The notes under the pieces are model-generated. The model saw nothing but the letters and a program-made list of their open reading frames with translations, did not search any database and was not told where the DNA came from. A program made the translations under genes and the position numbers. From assembly GCF_001815905.1 (NCBI RefSeq), contig NZ_KV823253.1:1-62780 (forward strand): a stretch of 62,780 nucleotides of DNA, in the 5' to 3' direction. The stretch comes from Brevibacterium sp. HMSC07C04. GTDB lineage: Bacteria > Actinomycetota > Actinomycetes > Actinomycetales > Brevibacteriaceae. Below, piece after piece: positions 44,644 through 53,160 of this stretch (position 1 is its first letter; every line of letters begins with the position of its first letter).

Positions 44644-45000
44644 TTAGTCGAACATGAGTTCCAGCAGTTCGGTCAGCTCCGCATCGAGAATCTGGCCCCG
44701 CTGTTCACCCGTGGATGCCAGTGCGCGCAGCGGAAGATAGTTCACCTCGATGATTCCGGGGCTTTCCTGCGTTCTCTCGTAGGCAAGAGCGGCAAGCCCC
44801 ATCGATGTTGTCAGCCCCTGTTGGCCCGCTGGCGGAACCCAGCGCAACCGCAGCTCATAGTCTGTGGTGCCGACGCCTCGGGCAGTAAGCAGTTCAGCCA
44901 GGAGCTCCGCCCCTGCCCGCTCCAGCTGCTCCCAACGGGGTGCAGACGCTGGAGCGTGCGGCGGCAGAGCCGAACCGCGGAAATCACGATGCCTGGACAC
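44644..45000 (-). CDS. Metallopeptidase (zincin)-family-like protein, motif lost
   Basis: 118 residues, GTG start with GGGAGG. It occupies the place of Rv3259, a zincin-like metallopeptidase family gene, between whiB2 and the DUF3499 gene, and keeps that family's pattern: SRHRDFRGSALPP at the N-terminus, WVPP near the middle, then a strand (IIEVNYLPLRALA) and a C-terminal acidic helix. No HExxH is present. Assignment relies mainly on synteny and weak resemblance. Confidence 0.5.
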   Translation of the reverse strand: MSRHRDFRGSALPPHAPASAPRWEQLERAGAELLAELLTARGVGTTDYELRLRWVPPAGQQGLTTSMGLAALAYERTQESPGIIEVNYLPLRALASTGEQRGQILDAELTELLELMFD

Positions 45001-45052
45001 GGGCCCTCCCTTCCGACCCAGCGTAGACGATCAAGAGCAGCTGCGGCTGTAC

Positions 45053-45058
45053 TACACT
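45053..45058 (+). promoter_or_regulatory. -10 box of the DUF3499 gene (leaderless)
   Basis: TACACT six bases before GTG 45065. It rules in that GTG over a frame open for 200 bases upstream, across the opposite-strand gene. Confidence 0.65.
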
Positions 45059-45064
45059 GCCTGT

Positions 45065-45382
45065 GTGTTTCGCACCTGTTCCAAGCTCGGCTGTCCCGAG
45101 CCCGCCAACCGCACGCTGACCTATGTTCATTCCGAGGCGTGCATCGTCATCGGCCCTCTTTCCCAGCAACCCGAACCGGGAGCTCACGACCTGTGCGAAG
45201 TTCACTCCGACAGGATCACCCCGCCACGTGAGTGGCAGATCATTCGCCTGGAAACCGAGGGACCGCCCATTGAGCGGACCCGCGATGACCTTCTGGCAAT
45301 CGCAGACGCCGTTCGCGAAGCCGAACCCGAAGCGCCCGACGGGCGCAAACGCGGGCACCTGACGATCATCGAGGACACATGA
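45065..45382 (+). CDS. DUF3499 family protein
   Basis: 105 residues. The N-terminal FRTCSKLGC and a later DLCEVHSDRITPP carry cysteine and histidine positions that look like a small zinc-binding unit, typical of DUF3499. Function unknown, but conserved next to manB and whiB2 in actinobacteria. Stop overlaps the manB ATG (ATGA), so translation is coupled. Leaderless GTG start. Confidence 0.9.
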   Translation: MFRTCSKLGCPEPANRTLTYVHSEACIVIGPLSQQPEPGAHDLCEVHSDRITPPREWQIIRLETEGPPIERTRDDLLAIADAVREAEPEAPDGRKRGHLTIIEDT

Positions 45383-46827
45383 ACCGATTTGCACGTGAAC
45401 GCCGCACCGTCGGCGCCTACGACGTCCGCGGGCTTGTCGGAGAAGAACTCACCGACGACTTCATCTTCGCGTTCGGCTGGGCCGTCGCCCGCGCCGCAGG
45501 GGAGGAATGGGGAAGCTCGCAGATCCTCATCGCCCACGACATGCGGGAAACCTCACCGCGCTTTGCTTACCTGCTGGCAGCCGGCAGCCGGCAGGCAGGA
45601 CTACAGCCGCGCAACATCGGCATGGCATCGACCGATCAGCTCTACTTCGCCTCCGGCGAATTCGGTCTTCCCGGATTCATGGTGACTGCCAGCCACAACC
45701 CGGCCGAATACAACGGCATCAAAGTGTGCGGCCCCGGCGCATCGGGAGTGTCGCGAGCCGACCTCCTGGGCGCGGCGCTGGAGCTGTTGGACTCCGCACC
45801 GCAGCGGCCGAACAGCACAGCCTCTACGACGGCTGTCGACAGTGCGTTCGGTGTCGACGAAGAGCTTGCGCATCGGGTTGTACAGGGCTTTGCCCAGCGC
45901 ATCCGCACCCTCACGGGCCTGGGACGAGTGGGGGACATCACGGTCGTCGTCGACGCCGGCAGCGGTATGGCCGGGCTCACTGTTCCGCAGGTGCTCGGCA
46001 GTGCGGCAGGCCTCGATGCACTGAACATCACCGTGCGCGGCATGTACATGGAGCCCGATGGCACATTCCCACACCACCCCGCCAATCCGCTTGACCCGGC
46101 CAACCTGGTCGACCTGCAGAAAGCCGTTGTCGCAGCCAGCAGGGAATCGAGCCAGCCGGTTATCGGTCTGGCCTTTGACGGTGACGCCGACCGCTGCTTC
46201 TTCGTGGACGAAAACGGCGACACGGTTTCGGCCTCAGCGATAGGGGCGATGACCGCGGTCAATGAAATCCGCCGGGTTCGGTCTGACGAGCAGCCGGTTG
46301 TGCTGCACAATCTGCTCACTTCGCGTTCATCAGTGCGATGGGTTGAACAAGCAGGCGGAAGACCGGTGCGCACGCCCGTGGGGCATTCGGGCATTAAACA
46401 GGCCATGCGAGCCAACAACGCGGTTTTCGCCTTCGAACACTCCGCCCATTACTACTTCCGCGACTTCTTCGGGGCGGATTCCGGTCTGCTCGCCGCAGGC
46501 CACGTTCTTGCAGCCGTTCACGATTCCGGGAAGCCGCTGAGCGAGCTCGCCGCCGATTATGCGCCGGGACCCATGAGCGGTGAAATCAATTCGCGGGTGG
46601 AAGATCAGCAGGCCGTGCTGGACGCCGTGGCCGAGGCCGGCCAACGCGGTGAGTTCGGCCCGGTGACGATTGATCGGCTCGATGGGATCACACTCGACGG
46701 TGAGGACTTCTGGATCAACGTGCGCACCTCCAACACGGAGCCGCTGGTGCGGCTGAACGTGGAAGCCTCAAGCCAGCAGCACACAGACGAACTCGTCGCT
46801 GCCGCTCTGGCCATTATCCGCCGCTAA
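45379..46827 (+). CDS. manB: Phosphomannomutase/phosphoglucomutase
   Basis: 482 residues of the alpha-D-phosphohexomutase family; interconverts mannose-6-phosphate and mannose-1-phosphate. Phosphoserine loop in TASHNPAEYNGIK near residue 103, metal loop FDGDADRC near residue 273, sugar-binding and phosphate-binding loop (RTSNTEPLVRLNVEA) at the C-terminus. Couples with manA to supply activated mannose for wall glycans. Its ATG lies inside the DUF3499 stop. Confidence 0.95.
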   Translation: MNRFARERRTVGAYDVRGLVGEELTDDFIFAFGWAVARAAGEEWGSSQILIAHDMRETSPRFAYLLAAGSRQAGLQPRNIGMASTDQLYFASGEFGLPGFMVTASHNPAEYNGIKVCGPGASGVSRADLLGAALELLDSAPQRPNSTASTTAVDSAFGVDEELAHRVVQGFAQRIRTLTGLGRVGDITVVVDAGSGMAGLTVPQVLGSAAGLDALNITVRGMYMEPDGTFPHHPANPLDPANLVDLQKAVVAASRESSQPVIGLAFDGDADRCFFVDENGDTVSASAIGAMTAVNEIRRVRSDEQPVVLHNLLTSRSSVRWVEQAGGRPVRTPVGHSGIKQAMRANNAVFAFEHSAHYYFRDFFGADSGLLAAGHVLAAVHDSGKPLSELAADYAPGPMSGEINSRVEDQQAVLDAVAEAGQRGEFGPVTIDRLDGITLDGEDFWINVRTSNTEPLVRLNVEASSQQHTDELVAAALAIIRR

Positions 46828-46867
46828 GCCGCACCCGGGGCGCGCAGCCGACGGCGCCGAGCAGTTC

Positions 46868-47689
46868 CTACTGCAGACGCAAGCCGTGCGGCAGCCTGTC
46901 CATGCGGCTGGCAAAGACGTCTTTTGCCTTCTGCGCGTTCTGCGCTCGCCGGTAGCCGTCCCAGCGCTGGAACTCCACGATCGTGGCAATGAATTCTTCG
47001 GGCAGGGTGCCCATCGGGGGTGCCGGTGCGGCGTAGTTGTTGAGTTCATCGGCGATTTCGACCGAGCGGGCCCACCTGGATCCTTCTGTGTGCATGTGCG
47101 CCGTGGTGAGGAACTGCGCGGCGCGGTGCTGCAGGGGTGCAGGGATGGGCGAAATATCGGCGCTGCGCGCCCAAGCCGCCATTTCGGGTTTGACGTGATT
47201 GGTGCGCGCCGCGGGCAGCTTCGCCCGTTCGCTGATGGCGATGGTGCCCGCCAGGTGGTCGCCCAGGCGCTTGGTGTCTGCAGAGAACAGGCCCACGAGA
47301 GCCGCAACGCCGCCGCCGGAGCCCAGGATCTCGAAAGGCCACAGGAGCGCGCGGATGAGGCTGTGGCGAAAGGCCAGGGCGCCTCCGTCGTCGCGGACGA
47401 TCCGCAGCCCGAGGGCGAGCTTGCCGACCGAACGGCCTCGCGTCAGGTACTCGACAATGCAGGGCACGCCCACGATCGTGAAGATTGTGGCAAGAAACGC
47501 AATTGTCCCGGCAAGCATTTCGCTTTGGTAGGTGTCGATTCTGCCGAGGAAGTAGGCCAGCCCGATGAGATAGGCGGTGTTGACGATCATGTAGATCAGG
47601 AAATCGATGGCGCATGAGCCAGCCCGCGCCATGAGGGATGCGGGGCGGATGCTCAGGCTGATGGCCTCACCGGTGACGAGTCTGCTCAC
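46868..47689 (-). CDS. RDD family membrane protein
   Basis: 273 residues from the GTG at 47689. The RDD domain spans the first 140 residues with helices at about 20-40, 55-80 and 110-140, and includes the Arg near RAGSCAIDFLIY and the RGRSVGKLALGLRIV segment that name the family. A cytoplasmic C-terminal helical region follows. The role is unknown; it is divergent from the SpoIIM-like gene and this pair recurs in actinobacteria with the MoxR-DUF58 block. ATG options upstream are weaker. Confidence 0.85.
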   Translation of the reverse strand: MSRLVTGEAISLSIRPASLMARAGSCAIDFLIYMIVNTAYLIGLAYFLGRIDTYQSEMLAGTIAFLATIFTIVGVPCIVEYLTRGRSVGKLALGLRIVRDDGGALAFRHSLIRALLWPFEILGSGGGVAALVGLFSADTKRLGDHLAGTIAISERAKLPAARTNHVKPEMAAWARSADISPIPAPLQHRAAQFLTTAHMHTEGSRWARSVEIADELNNYAAPAPPMGTLPEEFIATIVEFQRWDGYRRAQNAQKAKDVFASRMDRLPHGLRLQ

Positions 47690-47729
47690 CCGTATATCCT
47701 CGCATATTCGCCGCCGGGTCAAGATGCCT

Positions 47730-47735
47730 TAATCT
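47730..47735 (+). promoter_or_regulatory. -10 box of the SpoIIM-like gene
   Basis: TAATCT, seven bases before ATG 47743; leaderless or nearly so. Confidence 0.5.
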
Positions 47736-47742
47736 GGTCTTC

Positions 47743-48738
47743 ATGGATCCCATTCTGCTGGCCGCACTGAACTCGCCGGACTGGAAAGAGCTGCAACGCC
47801 TTTCGAAGAAGTCTCGCCTGTCCGGCCCCGAGGTGGCAGAGTTCAACCGCCTGTACCGCAGGGCAAACAAAGACCTGTCGCACCTGCAGACGGTCGCTCC
47901 GGAATCCGATGCCGCGGTCTACCTGAGCAGGGTTGTTCTGCAGGCGAGGGTTCACTTCGGCTCTGTTCCCGGTTCTGCGAAGTCGACGGCCATGCGCTTC
48001 TTCGGGCAGTCGCTGCCGGCGGCACTGTATTCGCTGCGCTGGTACTTTGTGGGCGTCTTCGTGCTGTTCACCGGTGTTGCCGTGGGCGCGCACATTTGGG
48101 CGGCCACGACCCCCGGTCTGCTTGACTACATGCTGCCGCCGGCAGCGCGGCGCGAGATTGCCGAACGCGGCTTCGTCGCCTACTACCGTGAAAACCCCAA
48201 TTCGGTCTTCGCCGTGGGCGTGTGGGTCAACAACGCCTGGATTGCCGTGCAGTGGGTGGTGCTCGGGATCACGGGGTTCTATGTCATCGCCGGCATCATC
48301 AGCAACGCCGCAAACACCGGTGTGACGGCGGCCATCATGTATGACGCCGGCTATGCGGAGGACTTTTGGAAGTTCATCCTGCCCCACGGTGTCCCGGAGA
48401 TCACCTGCATCCTCATTGCCGCTGCCGCGGGGCTGAAGATCTTCACGTCCTGGATCATTCCGCGCAATATGACGCGGCGTCAGGCTGTGGCCAAAGAGGG
48501 CCGTTCGCTCATCACGGTGGCTATGGGGCTCGTGATCTTCCTGTTCCTGTCCGGCCTCATCGAGGGCTTCATCACCCCGTCCTACATGCCCTTTGGAATC
48601 AAGATGATCTTCGGCGCGGCACTCACCATCGGCATCGTCGCCTACACGATTGCGCTGGGTCGGCCGGCTTATCGTGCGGGCCTGGACGGGGACCTCGAAG
48701 AGGAGCGCGCCGGCTACCGTACCGTCACCGTCCAGTAA
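47743..48738 (+). CDS. Stage II sporulation protein M (SpoIIM) family membrane protein
   Basis: 331 residues: cytoplasmic N-terminus of about 100 residues rich in helices, then about six membrane helices. Residues 60-110 and 175-260 carry the SpoIIM-like hydrophobic repeats with a HGVPEITCILIAAAAGLKI segment typical of the family (DUF95). In non-sporulating actinobacteria its role is unknown; it travels with RDD, DUF58 and MoxR genes as here. Two hairpins follow. Confidence 0.87.
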   Translation: MDPILLAALNSPDWKELQRLSKKSRLSGPEVAEFNRLYRRANKDLSHLQTVAPESDAAVYLSRVVLQARVHFGSVPGSAKSTAMRFFGQSLPAALYSLRWYFVGVFVLFTGVAVGAHIWAATTPGLLDYMLPPAARREIAERGFVAYYRENPNSVFAVGVWVNNAWIAVQWVVLGITGFYVIAGIISNAANTGVTAAIMYDAGYAEDFWKFILPHGVPEITCILIAAAAGLKIFTSWIIPRNMTRRQAVAKEGRSLITVAMGLVIFLFLSGLIEGFITPSYMPFGIKMIFGAALTIGIVAYTIALGRPAYRAGLDGDLEEERAGYRTVTVQ

Positions 48739-48755
48739 GCCTGACCACAGTCAAA

Positions 48756-48811
48756 GCCGTGGTCTGCTGACCACGGCGGCAGGCACCTCGTACGTCAATT
48801 CACGAGGTGCC
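48756..48811. terminator. Two tandem hairpins between convergent genes
   Basis: First: 48756-48763 with 48770-48777, 8 bp. Second: GGCACCTCGT at 48782-48791 with 48802-48811, 10 bp. They separate the SpoIIM-like gene from the leftward DUF58 operon and probably terminate both. Confidence 0.7.
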
Positions 48812-48816
48812 GTTCA

Positions 48817-50109
48817 TCAGAGCTTCCCCTGCGCCTTGAGCCGGATGTAGAGGTCCGCAAGCGCCGGCGGGAGCTTCTCTTCGGGTTCCGTCAGCGAGTA
48901 CACGCCGCTTGCTGACATTGCGCGGCTGAGCGCACGCTGATTGAGCATTTCCCGCTGTGCCGCACCGGCCCGGTACACCTGAGCTGGTGAATAGACTTCG
49001 TCGGCCATGTCCTGCAGCTGCGGATCAGAAACCGAGGCGAAGGCAATCTGATGGCCGCGCTTGAGCAGCGGCAGCGAGGGCAGAACATCCTCCTGAATGG
49101 TGATGGCATCCAGGGGCGTGAGGAACACGACGAGCGCCTGCGTGGGACAGCGCTTGAGGACTTCCGAGGCCATGACCTGCCAGTCGGACTCGTACAGGCT
49201 GGGGAAGACGTCCGCGATCTCTTCGTCGAAGCGCGGAATGGCCTTTTCCCTGGCCAGGGGGCCGAAAGCGGTGCGGATGCGCGCATCGGCGACGATCACG
49301 TCAACTCGGTCGCCGGCTGATCCGGCCAAAGCCGTCAGCAGCATGGCGGCTTCGACGAACGTGTCGAACTGGGTGCCCTCAGCCGAGCGCTTCGCCGCCA
49401 GGCGGCCGGAGTCGATGACGATCACCACGCGGCGGTCGCGTTCGGGCCGCCACGTTTTGACCATGACCTCTTGGGCGCGCGCCGTGGCCCGCCAGTCAAT
49501 CGAGCGCACGTCATCACCCGGCACGTATTCGCGCAGCGAATCGAACTCGGTTCCCATGCCGCGCACCATGAGTGCCGTGCGGCCTTCCATTTCGCGCAGG
49601 CGGTGCAGTCGCGACGGCAAGTGGCGCCGCGACAGGAACGGGGGAGTGATCGCAACCTGGGCCGGAACATCGAATGACACCTGACGGCCGGCAATCCCCA
49701 AGACCGAAAAGCTGCGCAGTGTGACCTTGTCAGCTGACAGCCAGCCGCGGCGCGTGGGCTTAAGCGTCTGCCGGCGCACGTGCGACTCCCCCGCGGCAAG
49801 ACGGCAGCGGTCCCGGTTGTTCTCTGCACCGGCACTGGGCGACCACGCATCGCGCAGGTGCAGCCTGTACGTGCGCCTGGTCGGATTGTGCAGGGTGAGA
49901 TCCGCCCACGTTTCCTGGCCCAGACGAACCTTGCCGCCGGGAGTGCGCGCCGCCTCAATCCTGCGCGGGGACGGCGTGATGATCAGGTCGACGACAATGC
50001 CTACCAGCAGCACCGTGATGCCGATGAGCGCGGCCGTGGTCGTCTGCAGGGCAACAACGCCTACGCCGATGATCCCGGCGAAGACCATGGTGCGCCACGT
50101 GAGAACCAT
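48817..50109 (-). CDS. DUF58 domain protein
   Basis: 430 residues. Two N-terminal hydrophobic helices (about 8-45), a beta-rich middle, and the DUF58 segment GTEFDSLREYVPGDDVRSIDWRATAR (near residue 195), followed by a VWA-like domain containing VIVIDSGR. It partners MoxR-type AAA ATPases, which assist metal or cofactor insertion or complex assembly. Its ATG shares one base with the moxR stop (TGATG). Last gene of the operon. Confidence 0.92.
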   Translation of the reverse strand: MVLTWRTMVFAGIIGVGVVALQTTTAALIGITVLLVGIVVDLIITPSPRRIEAARTPGGKVRLGQETWADLTLHNPTRRTYRLHLRDAWSPSAGAENNRDRCRLAAGESHVRRQTLKPTRRGWLSADKVTLRSFSVLGIAGRQVSFDVPAQVAITPPFLSRRHLPSRLHRLREMEGRTALMVRGMGTEFDSLREYVPGDDVRSIDWRATARAQEVMVKTWRPERDRRVVIVIDSGRLAAKRSAEGTQFDTFVEAAMLLTALAGSAGDRVDVIVADARIRTAFGPLAREKAIPRFDEEIADVFPSLYESDWQVMASEVLKRCPTQALVVFLTPLDAITIQEDVLPSLPLLKRGHQIAFASVSDPQLQDMADEVYSPAQVYRAGAAQREMLNQRALSRAMSASGVYSLTEPEEKLPPALADLYIRLKAQGKL

Positions 50110-51290
50110 CAGCGCGGAACCGCAACCGTCGACACGATCGATTCGAGAACATCGTCGACGTCGAGACCGTCCATGTGCGCTTCAGGGTTGAGGCGCACAC
50201 GGTGGCGGAAGGAGATCGGCACGAGGAACTTGACGTCGTCCGGGGTGATGAACGCTCGCCCGTACAGCCACGCGTGAGCCCGCGCGGCAGACAGAAGACG
50301 CGTAGCACCTCGGGGAGACACACCCAGTTCCAGCGAAGGGGCCTGGCGCGTGGCCTGCACCAGGTCGACGATGTAGCCGAGCACTTCCGGGGCGCAGTAG
50401 ACATCTGCCACGCGCTCACGGGCGGCGAGGATGCCCTCGGCGTCGATCTGCGGGGTCACACCGGCATCGGCCAGTTTGTCTGCGGCAAAGCCGCCGGCGT
50501 GACGCTGCAGGATGTCAAGCTCAGCATCGCGCTGCGGCAGGTTCATCTGGACCTTGAACAGGAAGCGGTCCAGCTGAGCTTCCGGCAGCGGATACGTGCC
50601 GTCGTACTCAATGGGGTTCTGAGTTGCGGCAACCAGGAACGGCTTCGGCAGGGAGTACGTGTTGCCGTCGACCGACACCTGCTTCTCTTCCATTGCCTCG
50701 AGCAGCGCTGACTGGGTTTTCGGCGGGGTGCGGTTGATTTCGTCGGCGATGAGGATGTTGGTGAACACCGGGCCGGGACGGAACTCGAAGTCGCCGGTCT
50801 TGGCGTCGTAGATGGTCGAACCTGTCACATCGCTGGGCATGAGGTCCGGGGTGAACTGGATGCGCGCGTGTTCGAGCTCAACAGCGTGCGACAGGGCGCG
50901 CACCAGCAGCGTTTTGGCGACACCGGGAACACCTTCCAGCAGCACGTGACCGCCCGTGAGCAGCGCAATGAGCAGAGCGTGCGTGGCGTGGCCTTGACCG
51001 ACGACCGCGTTGGCCGTGGCGCTGCTGACAGCGCCGAAGCGGGCACGCAGTTCGTGGTCGACGTCCGTCAGCTGGTGGTCCTGGGCCAGGCGGTCAACAA
51101 GCGACGAGGCGGGTTGGACACGGGTCTGCTGAGCGCTCGCCTGGGGGTTCTGCTGGGCGGCAGCCGCTGCCGAGGCGGAGCCGGCGGGGGCAGGTACCGA
51201 ACCGGACGGCTGTGCGCCGGGCTGCTGTGTGCCGGGCTGGTTTTCCGGCATGTCCGGGATGGGAGCGCTGGGGTCGTGCTGGTTTGTCAT
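50109..51290 (-). CDS. moxR: MoxR family AAA+ ATPase
   Basis: 393 residues. A Gln/Pro/Ala-rich N-terminal tail of about 70 residues precedes the ATPase: Walker A GVPGVAKTLL, Walker B ILIADEINR, sensor 1 region FLVAATQNP and sensor 2 in ATRLLSAARAHA. Chaperone-like partner of the DUF58 protein. ATG overlaps the stop of the DUF4350 gene (ATGA), and its own stop overlaps DUF58. Confidence 0.95.
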   Translation of the reverse strand: MTNQHDPSAPIPDMPENQPGTQQPGAQPSGSVPAPAGSASAAAAAQQNPQASAQQTRVQPASSLVDRLAQDHQLTDVDHELRARFGAVSSATANAVVGQGHATHALLIALLTGGHVLLEGVPGVAKTLLVRALSHAVELEHARIQFTPDLMPSDVTGSTIYDAKTGDFEFRPGPVFTNILIADEINRTPPKTQSALLEAMEEKQVSVDGNTYSLPKPFLVAATQNPIEYDGTYPLPEAQLDRFLFKVQMNLPQRDAELDILQRHAGGFAADKLADAGVTPQIDAEGILAARERVADVYCAPEVLGYIVDLVQATRQAPSLELGVSPRGATRLLSAARAHAWLYGRAFITPDDVKFLVPISFRHRVRLNPEAHMDGLDVDDVLESIVSTVAVPR

Positions 51291-52489
51291 AGTCGCCTTT
51301 CGAGTTCGCTGATGGCCTGAGCCAGGCTGACAAGTTCTGCGTCTGATGTCGGTTCTGCGTGCAGCAGAAGGTGTTCAATGCGCTGTGGGCTTTCGCCCAG
51401 TTTGGCCGCGACCGCGCGGCAGACGTCATCCGCGGGAGCCGAAGCGGACATGCTCAGTTTGCGGGCCAGTGCGATGATCGCGGCCTGCTGAATGGGCCGC
51501 AGGGCTTCTGGCCGGGCTCCGGCACGCTGCAGAAGACCCGCGTGTCCGGTCACGGTTTCCTTTGCCGGCACAGTCACCGGCAGGTGCTCAGCCGCCAACG
51601 GGCCGAAGCGGCGTCCGCGCCACAGCAGAGCCACCAGTGTGAGCACGCCGATCCACAGGACTGCGAAGTACACCCACTGGGGAACGAAATCCTGGGTCTC
51701 CTGGATATCGGAGTCGATGAAGTCATCGGGATTCGGCCAGAACAGGACGACGGAATCTGCATCCGCAACAAGGCCCATGACGAGTGATGCGTTGCCGTGC
51801 AGGGCGATCTCGTCGTTGCCGATCCAACTGCTGTTGCCCAGCACCGTCATAGTGCCCTTGCCGACCGGAGCCTGGACGAGGCCGGAGGCCTGCTTGCCCA
51901 TGTCGGGGCGGTAGTAGCACTTCACCGAGTCTTTGTGGGTCGAGTAGTAATGATTGAAGGGTGCGCTGACCGGGCCCGCCTTCTGGGCTGTGGGGAAATC
52001 GCAGGCGGGTTCGCGGGAACCCGCAACGTCGTCGGGGGCCGCGAATTCCTCTGTCGGGTGGATGGTGTTTCCCCAGCCGCCCATGTCATACGGGGCTGAA
52101 AGGATCACATGGCCGCCTTTTTGAGCTGCCGCGGTCATCTTCTGCCTGCTGTCGACGGATATGTCGTCCGGGTTGATGACGACGACCGTCGTGCCCGGCG
52201 TGGCAGCGGCTTCTGCGGCCGTGTCGAAGTTTTCGGTCTTTTTAAGCTTGGCGCCGTGGTCCTCAAGGAGTTTGGCGTAGGCGTGGGTGCCGTCTGCGGC
52301 GAAGCTGTCGTAGTGCCCGGAACGCCTTTCGTCTCGTTCCGCGGAGGTCAGTGTGATGGCCGCACTGGCCATGAGGAGAACAGCCACCAGCACGAGCCAC
52401 AGGCCGGCTGATCGGCCGAGAGACTTCAGGCTGCGTCCGGGGCCGGCTGAACGCGTGCCGCGGACCGCGACGTCGAGTGCGGCGCTCAT
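51287..52489 (-). CDS. DUF4350 domain protein
   Basis: 400 residues: one N-terminal membrane helix (about 28-50), an extracytoplasmic DUF4350 domain resembling a glutamine amidotransferase-like fold (TTVVVINPDDIS, GGHVILSAPYDMGG), a second membrane helix around 270, and a cytoplasmic C-terminus. Function unknown; constantly linked with DUF4129, MoxR and DUF58 in actinobacteria. Both ends overlap neighbours by four bases. Confidence 0.87.
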   Translation of the reverse strand: MSAALDVAVRGTRSAGPGRSLKSLGRSAGLWLVLVAVLLMASAAITLTSAERDERRSGHYDSFAADGTHAYAKLLEDHGAKLKKTENFDTAAEAAATPGTTVVVINPDDISVDSRQKMTAAAQKGGHVILSAPYDMGGWGNTIHPTEEFAAPDDVAGSREPACDFPTAQKAGPVSAPFNHYYSTHKDSVKCYYRPDMGKQASGLVQAPVGKGTMTVLGNSSWIGNDEIALHGNASLVMGLVADADSVVLFWPNPDDFIDSDIQETQDFVPQWVYFAVLWIGVLTLVALLWRGRRFGPLAAEHLPVTVPAKETVTGHAGLLQRAGARPEALRPIQQAAIIALARKLSMSASAPADDVCRAVAAKLGESPQRIEHLLLHAEPTSDAELVSLAQAISELERRL

Positions 52490-53160
52490 GCGCTCACCTG
52501 CTGGGAATTGCGAGAGTCGGCAGTTTCAGCCGCGTCAGCCGTTTCCTGAGCGGGCGCGCGCAGCGCTTGAGCTGCGGAGTCGATCTGCTCGGCAAAGCGG
52601 TAGTCGGCTTCGTCTGCGGAGTGGCTGCCGAAGACGATCCGGTCGAACAGCGAGGCGGCCTGATTCAGCTTGTCGCTCATAGCCGGCACTGCCGCGGAAG
52701 CCGCTGCTGCAAGCTCCGCTGCGGTCGAGGCGGCCTCGACGTCGATGATCCGCTTCTTGTTCAGCTCTGCGAAGACTGCGCGAATCTGGTTGGCAGCGGC
52801 GTCCGCCCAATCGCCGTTCTCGGCCGCTTCGTGTGCGAGTTTGCGGAACACGCAGGGTTCGACGCCGCTGAATTCGGCGTCCATCTGGAAAAGCTGCTTC
52901 GAGAAGTCGTCGTCGGTGCCGCGGCGAATCCGCCAGATGACGAAGCCCACAACGGCTGCTGTGAACAGAATGACGCCGATGATGAACCACGGAGACTGGG
53001 CACTTTCAACGCTGTCCGCGAGCCTCTGGAAGAACAGGTCGAGCATGCGCTTGATCTTGCCGAAGAAAGAAATGTCGACCTCGCTGTAGCGCGGATCAGA
53101 CAGTTCGCGTTCGGCCCACTCCCGGCCCTGCTCCGGGGTGGGCTGCTGCAGTCCGCTCAT
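52486..53160 (-). CDS. DUF4129 domain protein
   Basis: 224 residues with one membrane helix (about 60-80) between an N-terminal region and the C-terminal DUF4129 domain. Functional role unknown; usually found with DUF4350 and MoxR. ATG overlaps the upstream gene's stop (ATGA). Confidence 0.82.
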   Translation of the reverse strand: MSGLQQPTPEQGREWAERELSDPRYSEVDISFFGKIKRMLDLFFQRLADSVESAQSPWFIIGVILFTAAVVGFVIWRIRRGTDDDFSKQLFQMDAEFSGVEPCVFRKLAHEAAENGDWADAAANQIRAVFAELNKKRIIDVEAASTAAELAAAASAAVPAMSDKLNQAASLFDRIVFGSHSADEADYRFAEQIDSAAQALRAPAQETADAAETADSRNSQQVSA

